Assembly: GCF_037977235.1 (NCBI RefSeq)
Contig: NZ_CP150276.1
Coordinates: forward strand, 5,022,001-5,086,000
Reading direction: 5' to 3'
Source: Paenibacillus sp. FSL K6-0276
GTDB taxonomy: Bacteria > Bacillota > Bacilli > Paenibacillales > Paenibacillaceae
DNA: 64,000 bases
Positions 25,684 through 34,908 of the stretch are shown in pieces. Within the stretch, counting starts at the first letter, position 1; every line of letters starts with the position of its first letter. The notes beneath the pieces are model-generated. The model searched no databases. It was not told where the DNA came from and saw only the letters and a program-made list of their open reading frames with translations. The translations under genes were made by a program, and so were the position numbers.

Positions 25684-25992
25684 TTATGCGTTAAATTGTT
25701 CGGGATTGTCCAAGTCAGCGCCGCTGTCGTCCGGGATGGTGATCAGCTGTTTCCCCGACTCATCCGCGAACCCAAACACATTTTCCAGATGTTTGAACTC
25801 CACCTCCGCCGGTTTAGCCGTTCCCCCTACCGCTTCCTCAATCGTGTCATCAGACTGTTCCCCCATTTTTTCCGTTTCTGTTACCTCTGCTTCAGCATTA
25901 TCACCAACCGTCGATGATGGCTTAGCCGAATTGTCAATGACCGGGTTACCGCATCCGACCAGCAATAACAGGAGTAAAACTCCCCCATCCAT
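25684..25992 (-). CDS. Small lipoprotein of unknown function
   Basis: A 102-aa protein with a short hydrophobic run and lipobox 'LLLLVGCGN', then an acidic, low-complexity linker ('EAEVTETEKMGEQSDD') and a C-terminal stretch 'FKHLENVFGFADESGKQL'. The signal peptide lacks the usual N-terminal Lys/Arg, so the N-terminus may be damaged, though GAGGAG precedes the ATG. The stop of an upstream frame is 4 bp before its start. No recognised function. Confidence 0.5.
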   Translation of the reverse strand: MDGGVLLLLLLVGCGNPVIDNSAKPSSTVGDNAEAEVTETEKMGEQSDDTIEEAVGGTAKPAEVEFKHLENVFGFADESGKQLITIPDDSGADLDNPEQFNA

Positions 25993-25996
25993 AATT

Positions 25997-26148
25997 TACT
26001 CCTCTTCCTCATCTTTTCCTTCCAACGCTAAAGCGGCGAATTCGCTTTGAATAATATTTACTTCACAATCGATGTAGGAATAACGGCCTAACGGCTCGGG
26101 GATCGATTTGATGCCCCTAATACGTAGAATGAAAAAATAAACGCTGTC
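25997..26148 (-). pseudogene. C-terminal fragment of an unknown protein
   Basis: An open frame ends in 'SEFAALALEGKDEEEE' just before the lipoprotein ribosome site, which overlaps it as in coupled genes. It includes 'PLGRYSYIDCEVNII'. No start codon is visible before homology-free DNA at about 26150, so it looks like the tail of a deleted gene once in operon with the lipoprotein. Confidence 0.3.
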
Positions 26149-26220
26149 CTACAAAACCCTTCCGGACACAAGGAATTCCGAGTGTTTATAGGTTTTCCCG
26201 AAAGATGTCTCTATTACGTT

Positions 26221-27459
26221 TCATTGACCTTCCGGTTTGATTGTAGATCGGTACTTCTTCGGCGTCATACTCATATACTTCTTGAAAACTTTAATAAAAT
26301 GAGATTGATCATAAAAGTTCAACCGCAATCCGATGGACGAAATCGTGTCATTGGTCATATGAAGCAGTTTCTTGGCTTCTTCTATCCGCTGTTTCTGTAT
26401 ATAATTCATCAGTGTCATGCCTGTCTGCTCCTTGAATAAATTCATCAAGTAGTTGCTATTCAGTCCTGTCAACTCCGCAAGCTTGTCAAATGTAATCTTT
26501 TGAAATAAATGGTTGAAGATGTACTCGCAGCAAATTCTGATCGGTCTGGACATACTTTCTTTCCGACTCTGTTCAACCCGTTCCGTAAAGTCCATTAACG
26601 CACGTACTAATGCCGCCTCTACTGCCTTGACATCATTCAGTTCCTCGATCTGCTGAATATGCAGATCACTGAGAGTAAAGGCCAATTTTTCATATATTCC
26701 TCCATCTACAGCAGCCCTCATAGCAATAGCAACAGTGCAAATGGCTAAATTTTTGATATTGCGGAGTTGGCTCCGTTTAGATAAGATCCCCACACCCTCG
26801 TTAGGATAAGCGATCAACTCTTTCATTAATTCACTTGTATTGCCGGTTCGAATCAATTCTAGCAACCGTTTGTCTATATTCGAACTTTGATTAGACACCG
26901 ATAATTCCCGTTTGGTTTGAATTTCAATTTCTATACTTATTTGAAACTTAGCTGGCAGCACATATTGATAACTATATTGCAGCACATCCGTTATCTCCAA
27001 AGCCTCTTGATTGATCATCCAATGTGCAAGTACGCTGATATGAAGCAGACGAAGACGGCTTACTACCGGAAGACTGTTCCAATGGGCTTTCCAGTGCGGC
27101 AGATCGCGATAGGACATTTGGTTATCGTTCATAAGGCCATTGATATGCTCATCCATAGGTACTTGCTGGATTGAAGGACCGATTATGACGAATCCATGCC
27201 GCTCACCACTACGTTTAACAGGCACTATGATAAACTCTTCCCAGGAATTCGCTGTGAGAATCACCGGGTGTTCCATCTCTTTCTCTAGAGGACGGAAGAG
27301 CTTTTCGAATTCCATATAATAAGGCCTATGCTGATCTCCACTTCCCCAAATCGTTTCCACATCATGCCCATCCTCGGTATAAAAGATTGGAAGTTGGATG
27401 CTTTCATATAGTAACTTACATGAATAGGCTATATCAGGTTGATTATGAACATTAACCAC
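26221..27459 (-). CDS. AraC-family transcriptional regulator
   Basis: A 412-aa regulator with an uncharacterised N-terminal sensor (about 1-300) and a C-terminal AraC double HTH (about 305-405: 'ITFDKLAELTGLNSNYLMNLFKEQ', 'FYDQSHFIKVFKKYMSMTPKKYR'). GTG 27459 is chosen for GAGGAGG upstream. It is divergent from the GH3 gene across a 114-bp gap, so it most likely controls that gene and itself. Confidence 0.88.
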   Translation of the reverse strand: MVNVHNQPDIAYSCKLLYESIQLPIFYTEDGHDVETIWGSGDQHRPYYMEFEKLFRPLEKEMEHPVILTANSWEEFIIVPVKRSGERHGFVIIGPSIQQVPMDEHINGLMNDNQMSYRDLPHWKAHWNSLPVVSRLRLLHISVLAHWMINQEALEITDVLQYSYQYVLPAKFQISIEIEIQTKRELSVSNQSSNIDKRLLELIRTGNTSELMKELIAYPNEGVGILSKRSQLRNIKNLAICTVAIAMRAAVDGGIYEKLAFTLSDLHIQQIEELNDVKAVEAALVRALMDFTERVEQSRKESMSRPIRICCEYIFNHLFQKITFDKLAELTGLNSNYLMNLFKEQTGMTLMNYIQKQRIEEAKKLLHMTNDTISSIGLRLNFYDQSHFIKVFKKYMSMTPKKYRSTIKPEGQ

Positions 27460-27495
27460 TATGGAAACCTCCTCAAACGTACAATTTTTCTAAGT

Positions 27496-27501
27496 ATTAT
27501 A
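27496..27501 (-). promoter_or_regulatory. Extended -10 of the AraC gene in the shared divergent promoter
   Basis: On the minus strand TGGTATAAT is an extended -10. The shared 114-bp region must also contain the GH3 promoter. Confidence 0.45.
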
Positions 27502-27573
27502 CCATAAGAGAAAGCGTATCCATGAGATAATCTGAGTTGTACCGACATCTTACATCCAAGGAGGTTAATTCTA

Positions 27574-29871
27574 ATGAAACGCGATATTCAAGCTCTAATT
27601 GCTGAGATGACATTGGAAGAAAAAGCTGGCATGTGCTCCGGTTTAGATTTTTGGCGGTTAAAAGGCGTGGAGCGCCTAGGCATTCCTAGCATTATGGTCA
27701 CCGACGGCCCGCACGGACTGCGAAAGCAGCAGGAAGACACCGACCATTTGGGCGTATTTGATAGCGTACCCGCTACTTGCTTCCCTTCAGCAGCCGGTAT
27801 AGCCAGCTCTTGGGATCGGGAGCTGGTCGGCAAAATGGGCGTAGCACTGGGTGAAGAGTGCCAGGCGGAAAACGTTGCCGTCCTCCTTGGACCAGGCGCC
27901 AATATCAAACGCTCTCCGCTGTGCGGACGCAACTTCGAATATTTCTCGGAGGATCCTTTCCTTTCTTCGGAAATAGCCACCAGCCATATTCAAGGTGTGC
28001 AAAGCCAAGGAGTTGGCACATCTCTGAAGCATTTCGCGGTTAACAACCAGGAGCATCGTCGCATGGGCGTTGATGCCGTTGTCGATGAACGTACACTGCG
28101 GGAAATTTATTTAGCGAGCTTCGAGGGTCCGGTGAAGAATGGCCAGCCGTGGACCGTCATGAGCGCTTACAACAAAGTTAACGGAACGTTTGCTTCCGAG
28201 AATAAGTTCTTGCTTACCGATATATTGAAGGAAGAATGGGGACATGAAGGATTGGTCGTGACCGATTGGGGCGCTAACAATGACCGGGTAGATGGGCTAG
28301 CTGCCGGTCAAGAGCTGGAAATGCCTTCAAGCGGCGAAGTGAACGACCGTAAAATCGTAGAAGCTGTTCAAAACGGCCAGTTGTCCGAGGAGACGCTTAA
28401 TCGTGCTGTTGAACGGATTTTACGTATCATTTTCATGAGCGTGGACAACAAAAAAACAAACGCGACTTACGACCGCGACGAGCATCATCATCTGGCGCGC
28501 ACTGTTGCCGGTGAGACGATGGTGCTACTGAAGAACGAAGAAAACCTGCTCCCGCTAGAAAAAGGTAAGAAGTTGGCGGTCATCGGTCCATTCGCGCAAA
28601 AACCGAGATACCAAGGCGGCGGTAGCTCTCATATCAAACCGACCCAGATCGATGTACCGATAGATGAAATCAAAAAGCTTGCGGGTGATTCTGCCTCGGT
28701 TGTGTACGCGCAAGGCTTCCATTTGAACAGAGACGATCTGGACGCTGCTTTGATGGAGGAAGCGAAACAAGCAGCCCACGAAGCGGATGCCGTCATCATT
28801 TTTGCGGGACTTCCCGACCGTTATGAATCCGAAGGCCTTGACCGCAAGCATCTGTGTATACCTTCGAACCAGAATCAGCTGATCGAAGTGATCACCGGCG
28901 TGCAGAGCAACGTGGTCGTCGTACTTATGAACGGTTCCCCAATCGAAATGCCTTGGATTGGTCGAGTGAAGTCGATCCTAGAAGCTTATTTGGGCGGTCA
29001 GGCGGCAGGAGGCGCGATTGCTGACTTATTATTTGGCGAAGTGAATCCTAGCGGCAAGCTGACCGAGACATTCCCTATGAAGCTGAGCGATAACCCATCA
29101 TTCCTGTTCTTCCCGGGTGAAGGCAATCGCGTGGAGTACCGCGAAGGCATTTTTGTCGGCTACCGTTATTATGATGCCAAAGAAGTGAAACCGCTGTTCC
29201 CGTTCGGACACGGTCTGAGCTATACCACATTTGAATATTCGAATCTTGTCATCGATCATAAAACAATCAAAGATACAGAATCCGTTAACGTACAGGTAAC
29301 GATACAAAATGCGGGATCCCGTGCCGGTAAAGAAATTGCTCAGCTCTATGTCCGCGATGTAGAGAGTAGAGTTATCCGCCCTGTCAAAGAATTGAAGGGC
29401 TTTGCTAAAGTAGAGCTTCAGCCGGGAGAGAAGAAGACCGTTACGATGACGCTAGATAAGCGTTCCTTCGCTTACTACAACGTAGATCTTAAGGATTGGC
29501 ATGTGGAGTCCGGTGAATTTGAAATATTAATTGGACGCTCGTGTGAAGATATCGTTGTGAGCGATACGGTACATGTCGAGTCGACAGTCGCTTTGAAATC
29601 CATAGTCGACCTAAACACATTGATTATCGACCTGTTAAACGATCCGCAAAGAGCACCGTTCATGCATGGATTACTTCAGAAGATGCAAGAGGGCATGGGA
29701 ACTATGTTGGAGGGTCTTGAAGCCTCTGAAAGCCTGGGGGAAGGCTCGAGTGAAATGTTCGAAGGATTTATAAATTATTTGCCATTGCGCGGGCTGTCGA
29801 TGATGAGTCAGGGGATGTTCACGGAAGAAATGCTGAACGGGATTATTCAGCAATTGAATAATCCGTCATAA
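27574..29871 (+). CDS. Glycoside hydrolase family 3 beta-glycosidase
   Basis: A 765-aa enzyme. N-terminal GH3 barrel with 'TDGPHGLR', 'LLGPGANIKRSPLCGRNFEYFSEDP', 'LKHFAVNNQE' and the nucleophile Asp231 in 'VVTDWGANND'; then the C-terminal GH3 domain ('GGGSSHIKPT', 'FPFGHGLSYT') and a fibronectin-III-like domain (about 580-660). About 95 extra residues at the C-terminus ('QKMQEGMGTMLEG') have no known match. No signal peptide, so it acts inside the cell on imported glycosides, probably beta-glucosides. AAGGAGG precedes the ATG. Confidence 0.93.
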   Translation: MKRDIQALIAEMTLEEKAGMCSGLDFWRLKGVERLGIPSIMVTDGPHGLRKQQEDTDHLGVFDSVPATCFPSAAGIASSWDRELVGKMGVALGEECQAENVAVLLGPGANIKRSPLCGRNFEYFSEDPFLSSEIATSHIQGVQSQGVGTSLKHFAVNNQEHRRMGVDAVVDERTLREIYLASFEGPVKNGQPWTVMSAYNKVNGTFASENKFLLTDILKEEWGHEGLVVTDWGANNDRVDGLAAGQELEMPSSGEVNDRKIVEAVQNGQLSEETLNRAVERILRIIFMSVDNKKTNATYDRDEHHHLARTVAGETMVLLKNEENLLPLEKGKKLAVIGPFAQKPRYQGGGSSHIKPTQIDVPIDEIKKLAGDSASVVYAQGFHLNRDDLDAALMEEAKQAAHEADAVIIFAGLPDRYESEGLDRKHLCIPSNQNQLIEVITGVQSNVVVVLMNGSPIEMPWIGRVKSILEAYLGGQAAGGAIADLLFGEVNPSGKLTETFPMKLSDNPSFLFFPGEGNRVEYREGIFVGYRYYDAKEVKPLFPFGHGLSYTTFEYSNLVIDHKTIKDTESVNVQVTIQNAGSRAGKEIAQLYVRDVESRVIRPVKELKGFAKVELQPGEKKTVTMTLDKRSFAYYNVDLKDWHVESGEFEILIGRSCEDIVVSDTVHVESTVALKSIVDLNTLIIDLLNDPQRAPFMHGLLQKMQEGMGTMLEGLEASESLGEGSSEMFEGFINYLPLRGLSMMSQGMFTEEMLNGIIQQLNNPS

Positions 29872-29877
29872 ATGATG

Positions 29878-29918
29878 GGGCAAACCTTCTGTCGTACAGG
29901 AGGACATTCCCCTTAAAA
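29878..29918 (+). terminator. Possible terminator after the GH3 gene
   Basis: GGGGCAAACCTTCTGT and ACAGGAGGACATTCCCC can pair imperfectly; no strong T run follows. Confidence 0.35.
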
Positions 29919-30081
29919 GAAGAGTCAAGGCGTTGTTTCGCAATAAATATTGGATCATGATCGTTATATTCATGCTTAATGCGTAATGTACATCTTTCAC
30001 GATCACAAGGTGGATCGATGAGAAAACAAGCTCAACATGTTTTCACCATATAATAACAATTTAAATCGGAGGTATGAAAAG

Positions 30082-30840
30082 ATGCAAAATGAAAACCCAA
30101 TCGTAGTGGTTACCGGAGCCGGCAGCGGAATCGGACGCGCAAGTTGTATAAAGCTAGCGCAGAACGGAGCGAAAGTGGTTGTGGTCGATTTCAATCAAAC
30201 AACCGGGGAAGAGACGCTGGCACTAATACGTGAACATGGTGGCGAAGGCATCTTCGTGCAAGCCGACGTATCGAAGAACGAAGACGTGGAACGGTATGTT
30301 CATCTCGCCGTCGAAACATACGGACGCATTGACGCATTTGTCAACAACGCCGGTATTCTACAAAAGTTTTCAATGCTGTCTGATATCAACGAAGCCGAAT
30401 ACGACCGTATCATGGACGTCAACGTGAAGGGTGTTTTTCTCGGCTTGAAACATGTTCTCAAAGTTATGGAGAAGCAAGGATACGGTTCGATCATAAATAC
30501 CTCTTCTACGGCAGGCATTCGCGCCGAACATAGCCTCGCAGCATACTCAGCGAGCAAACATGCTGTGATAGGATTGACAAAGGGGGCGGCTTTGGAATAC
30601 GTGAAAAAAGGTATACGCGTCAATGCAATTTGTCCAGGTGGCGTCGATACGGCATTGACGCAATCTGTTCCTTTGATGATACAGGAGACCGGCTACGTGC
30701 CGGAGGAGATCCCGAACATGCGAATGAATCGGTTTTCTGATCCCTCAGAAATAGCAGAGATGGTGGTCTTCTTGGCCTCCAACAAATCCAGCTATATGAC
30801 AGGTTCAATCATTGTCGTAGACGGTGGTTTGACGCTATAA
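30082..30840 (+). CDS. Short-chain dehydrogenase/reductase
   Basis: A 252-aa classical SDR with the cofactor motif 'TGAGSGIG' (11-18), 'NNAG', the Ser in 'INTSSTAG', the catalytic 'YSASK' and 'PGGVDTALT'. The Asp in 'VVVDFN' at the end of strand 2 suggests NAD rather than NADP. ATG 30082 follows GGAGG; an upstream in-frame start at 30037 has no ribosome site. It lies about 210 bp after the GH3 gene; substrate unknown, possibly a sugar or sugar alcohol. Confidence 0.88.
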   Translation: MQNENPIVVVTGAGSGIGRASCIKLAQNGAKVVVVDFNQTTGEETLALIREHGGEGIFVQADVSKNEDVERYVHLAVETYGRIDAFVNNAGILQKFSMLSDINEAEYDRIMDVNVKGVFLGLKHVLKVMEKQGYGSIINTSSTAGIRAEHSLAAYSASKHAVIGLTKGAALEYVKKGIRVNAICPGGVDTALTQSVPLMIQETGYVPEEIPNMRMNRFSDPSEIAEMVVFLASNKSSYMTGSIIVVDGGLTL

Positions 30841-30907
30841 ACACGATTCATGTCGACAGGGTGTTTCAACCACTGGAATACTCTTCGCTTTTGTAGTAAC
30901 ACGGATT

Positions 30908-30955
30908 AGGGGGTGTCCCAAAAGTCATTGATCAAATGGCTAGGGACACCCTTGT
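30908..30955 (+). terminator. Hairpin after the SDR gene
   Basis: GGGTGTCCC and GGGACACCC pair around a loop of about 22 bases, followed by TTGTTCT. It can act as a terminator; GGGTGTCCCAAAAG also resembles some insertion-sequence ends, but no transposase is near. Confidence 0.45.
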
Positions 30956-31056
30956 TCTGTAGGAGGAAAATAGATGGTGTGAGCGGTCGCTCCGAGAACG
31001 GACCGTTCCTTCAATCGCTGTGGTCTCTAAATTTCTGGATTGAAACCGCGTAGCGA

Positions 31057-31618
31057 TCACGAAAAAAAGGACTTCAACACCTCGGAATCCTTAGGGTCCA
31101 GTAATCGAAGCACATTCTCATTACTCAACCGCGACTGGGTTAATCCTATTAGTAATGTCCGCAGTTTTTCTGAAATGTCTATTAACCGCCAATAAAAATA
31201 AAACCCTCCGTTTCCCAGCACCCTTAGCAAGTGAGCTAACCCCAACAACGTCCCGCCTCCCACCCCGGATCCACCGATACGTTCGTGCTTGCTTTTGCCA
31301 ACATGGTGAAGCGAAGTACCCGTACCAACATTGGTGATTACATATTCTTGCTGCTTTGGATCGAATTTATTAAGTAGATACTGTACTCCACGACACGTTG
31401 CCTCAAACTCAACAATACGTAAAGGTTTTCGTATCATGAATGATTCAAATAATGCTGCCTTTCCACCGGTAATACATATCTTTGCACCCTCAAGCTTATT
31501 AATCTTTTTAAGCGACGTCTTCTATTTGCGTAACAGGAAATTTACTAAAACTCAAAGAATCATTCTACATACTCACAACTTTGATTAACGTACCACCGAC
31601 ATCAATACCAATATTCAT
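31057..31618 (-). pseudogene. coaW: Type II pantothenate kinase, decayed
   Basis: ATG 31618 starts 'MNIGIDVGGTLIKVV', the phosphate-binding N-terminus of CoaW-type kinases, but a stop follows within 18 codons and at least one more frame change occurs by 31500. From about 31500 the frame is open again with 'ICITGGKAA', 'VEFEATCRGVQYLL', 'VGTGTSLHH' and 'RIGGSGVGGGTLLGL', all hallmarks of this family. The C-terminal part is short and diverged. The enzyme would start coenzyme A synthesis; this copy is dead. Confidence 0.85.
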
Positions 31619-32048
31619 AATTGTTATGTACTCCTCTCAGCGAAAGCCAACAATATATTTTGACATACTGCATATCAGTTATTCAACTATACGGTTCACC
31701 GCGCTGTCTGTATTGACAATTACAGCAACAATACCATCCACAGAAAGAACTCATCATTATTGTTAACAACAATAAGATACCTCTTGCACCTTGTCAAAGC
31801 TTAGCTTAAAAACTTCGAAGCGTACACGTCTTCCGTATTCCAGACATTGGGAATGTTTTAAATTCCCCCGTGGTGGCCTACGTGATTTGTACTTTCCTCT
31901 TGTGCCAGAGATGAAGTTCACTTCACCTATTCGAGATAGCGCTCATGCTGGGCACACACAAAAGAGAGGGACGACGCATAGAGCAACGTCCCTCTCTCCT
32001 AAAGCCTTTATACGGTTACTGCAACTTTCACGAATCTTTAGCCAGCGT
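31619..32048. other. Non-coding region between dead coaW and isomerase gene
   Basis: About 430 bp without a credible gene. The only feature seen is the terminator at 31963-31998. Confidence 0.6.
31963..31998 (-). terminator. Terminator of the ridA-MFS-isomerase operon
   Basis: On the minus strand AGAGAGGGACG pairs with CGTCCCTCTCT across a 14-base loop and is followed by TTTTGTGTGTG. Confidence 0.8.
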
Positions 32049-32999
32049 CTACCGGCAATACTTATCTCTCAAAGCCAGCGCATGTTTGACGGATTGCTCC
32101 ACGCCTCTTGCTTGATCTTCAATCATTTGCTCCATTAGCTCTTGCGGCGGGTAATAATAATCTAGCGGCTTAATCACGGACAAGTCATAAGGTGGCTCCT
32201 CGACTTTAAATGCTCCTTCACCGACTTTGGACACTCCGCCAGCGCCCGGCTCTCTTTTGAAATGGATAGCGTATGGGAAACACATTTCTACGTTGATTCG
32301 AGTCAACGTAGATTTCTCCACAAAGATTTTGAACAGTTGATCCAAATCGATGTTGCCCGTTCCCGCAGGAACACCGCATACTCTATAGTCTTCTCCGTCA
32401 TGAACGATGATATGGTCTTTAAAATGGGTGGTGAATGCGTACGGTGCCAACTTGGTCACAGCATCAACCGGATCCTCCCACGCCATCATGCCATTACCGA
32501 GATCGCAATGAGCGCCAACCCAAGGACTGTTCACTTCCTCAATGATTTGGATAACCTCATCCGCTAGCTCTTCCTCATGGTTTTCCACGGCAAGCTTAAT
32601 TCTGTATTGTTGCAGCAAAGGAACAATTTTCTTAATGTTTGTAGGTGCTTCAGCCATCCGTACAGCGTCGTATTCGCCCATACAAGTGTATGTCCGGATG
32701 ACATCCGCTCCGATTTGATGAGCAACTTCAATCACTTGCGACAAGTGATCCGGGTCCGTACCATTCGTATCGATCTCAGCGAAAAATCCGTATTTCTGGA
32801 TTTCAGCCTTCACTCTTTTCAGGTATTCAGGCTCGAACGATTCGAGTGTTCCCCATCCAGGCAGTCCCGGCCATTTCACGATATTGATCATAACCCCGTC
32901 TAGCCCGAGCTCTGCGGTCTTTTGAATAAATTTAAAAATATCCATTCTGCCTGTAATAAACTGCAAGTGATAGCTTTCTGTTTCCAAACCGATTTTCAT
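32049..32999 (-). CDS. Sugar phosphate isomerase/epimerase-like TIM-barrel protein
   Basis: A 316-aa AP-endonuclease-2-type TIM barrel. Recognisable segments are 'AELGLDGVMINIV', 'AVENHEEELADEVIQII', 'GAHCDLGNGMMAWEDPVDAV' and 'TTHFKDHIIVHDG', carrying the Glu/His/Asp metal ligands of xylose-isomerase-like enzymes. ATG 32999 follows GGAGGAG. It is the last gene of the ridA-MFS-isomerase operon. The substrate is not known; a keto acid or polyol fits the operon. Confidence 0.85.
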   Translation of the reverse strand: MKIGLETESYHLQFITGRMDIFKFIQKTAELGLDGVMINIVKWPGLPGWGTLESFEPEYLKRVKAEIQKYGFFAEIDTNGTDPDHLSQVIEVAHQIGADVIRTYTCMGEYDAVRMAEAPTNIKKIVPLLQQYRIKLAVENHEEELADEVIQIIEEVNSPWVGAHCDLGNGMMAWEDPVDAVTKLAPYAFTTHFKDHIIVHDGEDYRVCGVPAGTGNIDLDQLFKIFVEKSTLTRINVEMCFPYAIHFKREPGAGGVSKVGEGAFKVEEPPYDLSVIKPLDYYYPPQELMEQMIEDQARGVEQSVKHALALRDKYCR

Positions 33000-33040
33000 A
33001 TGTCTCTCCTCCATACATTCTGTTTTTTTATCATAATTAA

Positions 33041-34324
33041 CTACTGAACTTGAGCTTGTTCTTGCGCTTTTTTCTTCTTAACGATTCTTACTAAGTAACT
33101 GCTGATGATTAAACCTAACACCGCAAACCCAATCATGGTCATAAACACATGTTTGTATCCATTAATCCCCGGTGTGCGATCCAGCATACTTCCATACAGC
33201 GTAAAAGCGAACATGGATGGAAGATAACCAATCATACAAGCAATGGATACCGCCGCACCGCTAATTTCGCGAGGGATGCCAACCTCTTCTATCGGAGCGA
33301 AGAACACGGCTCTTTGTGAGAAAATAATCGCGCCATAACCGAGTGTAAACACCATACCTACATAGATATTCATCGTTTCATGCGGAAGCAAGATAAAGAT
33401 AATCATGCCGATAATAGCTAACCAAAAAGTTATTCTCAAATATTTGGACGGAGATTTGAAGGTTTTGTCAGCAAGGAAACCGCCAATAGGTCCGCCGACC
33501 ATCTTCAAGCAGTATTGGTTGATAATCCCGTACGCCCCGACCAGCGCAACAGGCATTCCGTAAATTTCTTTCAGGAACGGAATGAAATACGTTAATCCGA
33601 TATAAATGGAGTATACGGAGAAGATCGTAAATGAGACTACCCATATTTCAGGCATTTTGAGGGCTTTTAGGGCTCCATCAAACGCCAGCTTGCTTCGATT
33701 GATTTTGTTACCATGCTCGTCTGTATCATTAATGACGTCGTCTTCAATAAGGAAGTACGAAATGATAGCGGTTACAATTGTCGTAATAGAGAAGAAAATG
33801 ATTGCACCTTTTAAGCCCGCAGCATTTGCCCCCATCCATTGGAAAATACCAAGCGCAGTAAACGCTACAATCGTATCTACGATCCCTCTTCCTGCTTCCA
33901 GGAAGCCGAACATTCTGCCCTGCTCATTGCTGTCCCCGAGCAATCTTACCGTTTTGATCAGAACGGGCCAGAAAGCGAGTTCAGCAAACAAAGCGAAAAG
34001 CGCCCATAATATCAAAATTTCATAATATCCTGGAAACGTTGTCATGTAAAATCCGAGTAGCCCTACTCCACCCAAGGCGATTGGGAGCAGCTTTTTCTTG
34101 GAAAACCGATCTGTGATGTACATCGATGTGATGTAACCAAAGGTTTGAACAATGGCATAGACGGACATCGTGAGACCGATTTGCGTATGTGTCAGATGGA
34201 AATATTCCATCATCGGAATATAAAACGCGTCTTTTAAATATGGTAATTTAAAAATAGTCCCCCCGCCCAGAATGAGTACGGCAAGCGTCAACCATTTTTT
34301 TGCCCCTACACTTTTCGAATTCAT
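33041..34324 (-). CDS. Major facilitator superfamily transporter
   Basis: A 427-aa membrane protein with about 12 helices in two halves, a charged central loop ('DVINDTDEHGNKINRSKLAF') and the motif-A-like 'DRFSKKKLLPIALG' after helix 2. The overall pattern resembles the OPA/ACS-type organic anion symporters. Lies 27 bp after ridA and 41 bp before the isomerase gene. Likely imports the substrate of the pathway. Confidence 0.88.
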   Translation of the reverse strand: MNSKSVGAKKWLTLAVLILGGGTIFKLPYLKDAFYIPMMEYFHLTHTQIGLTMSVYAIVQTFGYITSMYITDRFSKKKLLPIALGGVGLLGFYMTTFPGYYEILILWALFALFAELAFWPVLIKTVRLLGDSNEQGRMFGFLEAGRGIVDTIVAFTALGIFQWMGANAAGLKGAIIFFSITTIVTAIISYFLIEDDVINDTDEHGNKINRSKLAFDGALKALKMPEIWVVSFTIFSVYSIYIGLTYFIPFLKEIYGMPVALVGAYGIINQYCLKMVGGPIGGFLADKTFKSPSKYLRITFWLAIIGMIIFILLPHETMNIYVGMVFTLGYGAIIFSQRAVFFAPIEEVGIPREISGAAVSIACMIGYLPSMFAFTLYGSMLDRTPGINGYKHVFMTMIGFAVLGLIISSYLVRIVKKKKAQEQAQVQ

Positions 34325-34351
34325 TTTCTACTCATTCCCTTCCCCAACTTA

Positions 34352-34732
34352 TTATTCTTCAATAAAAGCTGTTACTTCAATTTCTACCAATGCATCCTTT
34401 GGCAGCCGTGCGACTTCAATGGTGCTTCGTGCTGGATAGTTGCCATCAAAATACGAAGAGTAAACTTCATTTACCTTTGCGAACGTATTCATATCTTTCA
34501 AAAAGATAATCGCCTTCACAACGTTCTTCAAATTGCTGTCAGCAGCCTCTAAAATCGCTTTTACATTCTCGAGCGATTGTTTTGCTTGCTCTTCGACGGA
34601 TTCAGGCATTTCACCAGTTTGAGGATTGATCGGAAGTTGGCCGGATACGAAAATAAGGTTTCCGATTTTGGCAGCCTGAGAATAAGGTCCGATGGCTCCT
34701 GGAGCATTCTGGGTTGAAATTGTTGTATGCAT
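34352..34732 (-). CDS. ridA: RidA-family enamine/imine deaminase
   Basis: A 126-aa YjgF/YER057c/UK114 protein with 'GPYSQAAKIGNLIFVSGQL', the catalytic Arg102 in 'PARSTIEVARLP' and Glu118 in 'ALVEIEVTAFIEE'. It hydrolyses reactive enamines and imines released by PLP enzymes or amine and amino-acid oxidases. Being first in an operon with a transporter suggests the pathway handles an amino acid or amine. Confidence 0.93.
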   Translation of the reverse strand: MHTTISTQNAPGAIGPYSQAAKIGNLIFVSGQLPINPQTGEMPESVEEQAKQSLENVKAILEAADSNLKNVVKAIIFLKDMNTFAKVNEVYSSYFDGNYPARSTIEVARLPKDALVEIEVTAFIEE

Positions 34733-34756
34733 GTGATGTCCTCCTAAATATGAAAT

Positions 34757-34856
34757 ATTATCATAATGATAATTTATTATTACGATGATTTTATTTTAAT
34801 ACATGTTTCTCATAATTACAATACTTTTTTGAGAAATTATTATTGAAATAATAATT
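34757..34856. promoter_or_regulatory. Two palindromes in the ridA/regulator divergent region
   Basis: ATTATCAT-A-ATGATAAT (34757-34773) lies just before ridA and AATTATTATT-GA-AATAATAATT (34835-34856) just before the regulator. Both are perfect inverted repeats in the 176-bp divergent region, in positions expected of operators for the neighbouring PAS/HTH regulator. Confidence 0.55.
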
Positions 34857-34908
34857 CTTTATTGTTAGACTCGGAATATGAGAAACGGGAGCTAAAGGAG
34901 TGGTATAA

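Noticed and set aside
30908..30955. Insertion-sequence end (GGGTGTCCCAAAAG)
   Set aside because: Only one short inverted pair is present, with no transposase fragment or target duplication; a terminator explains it.
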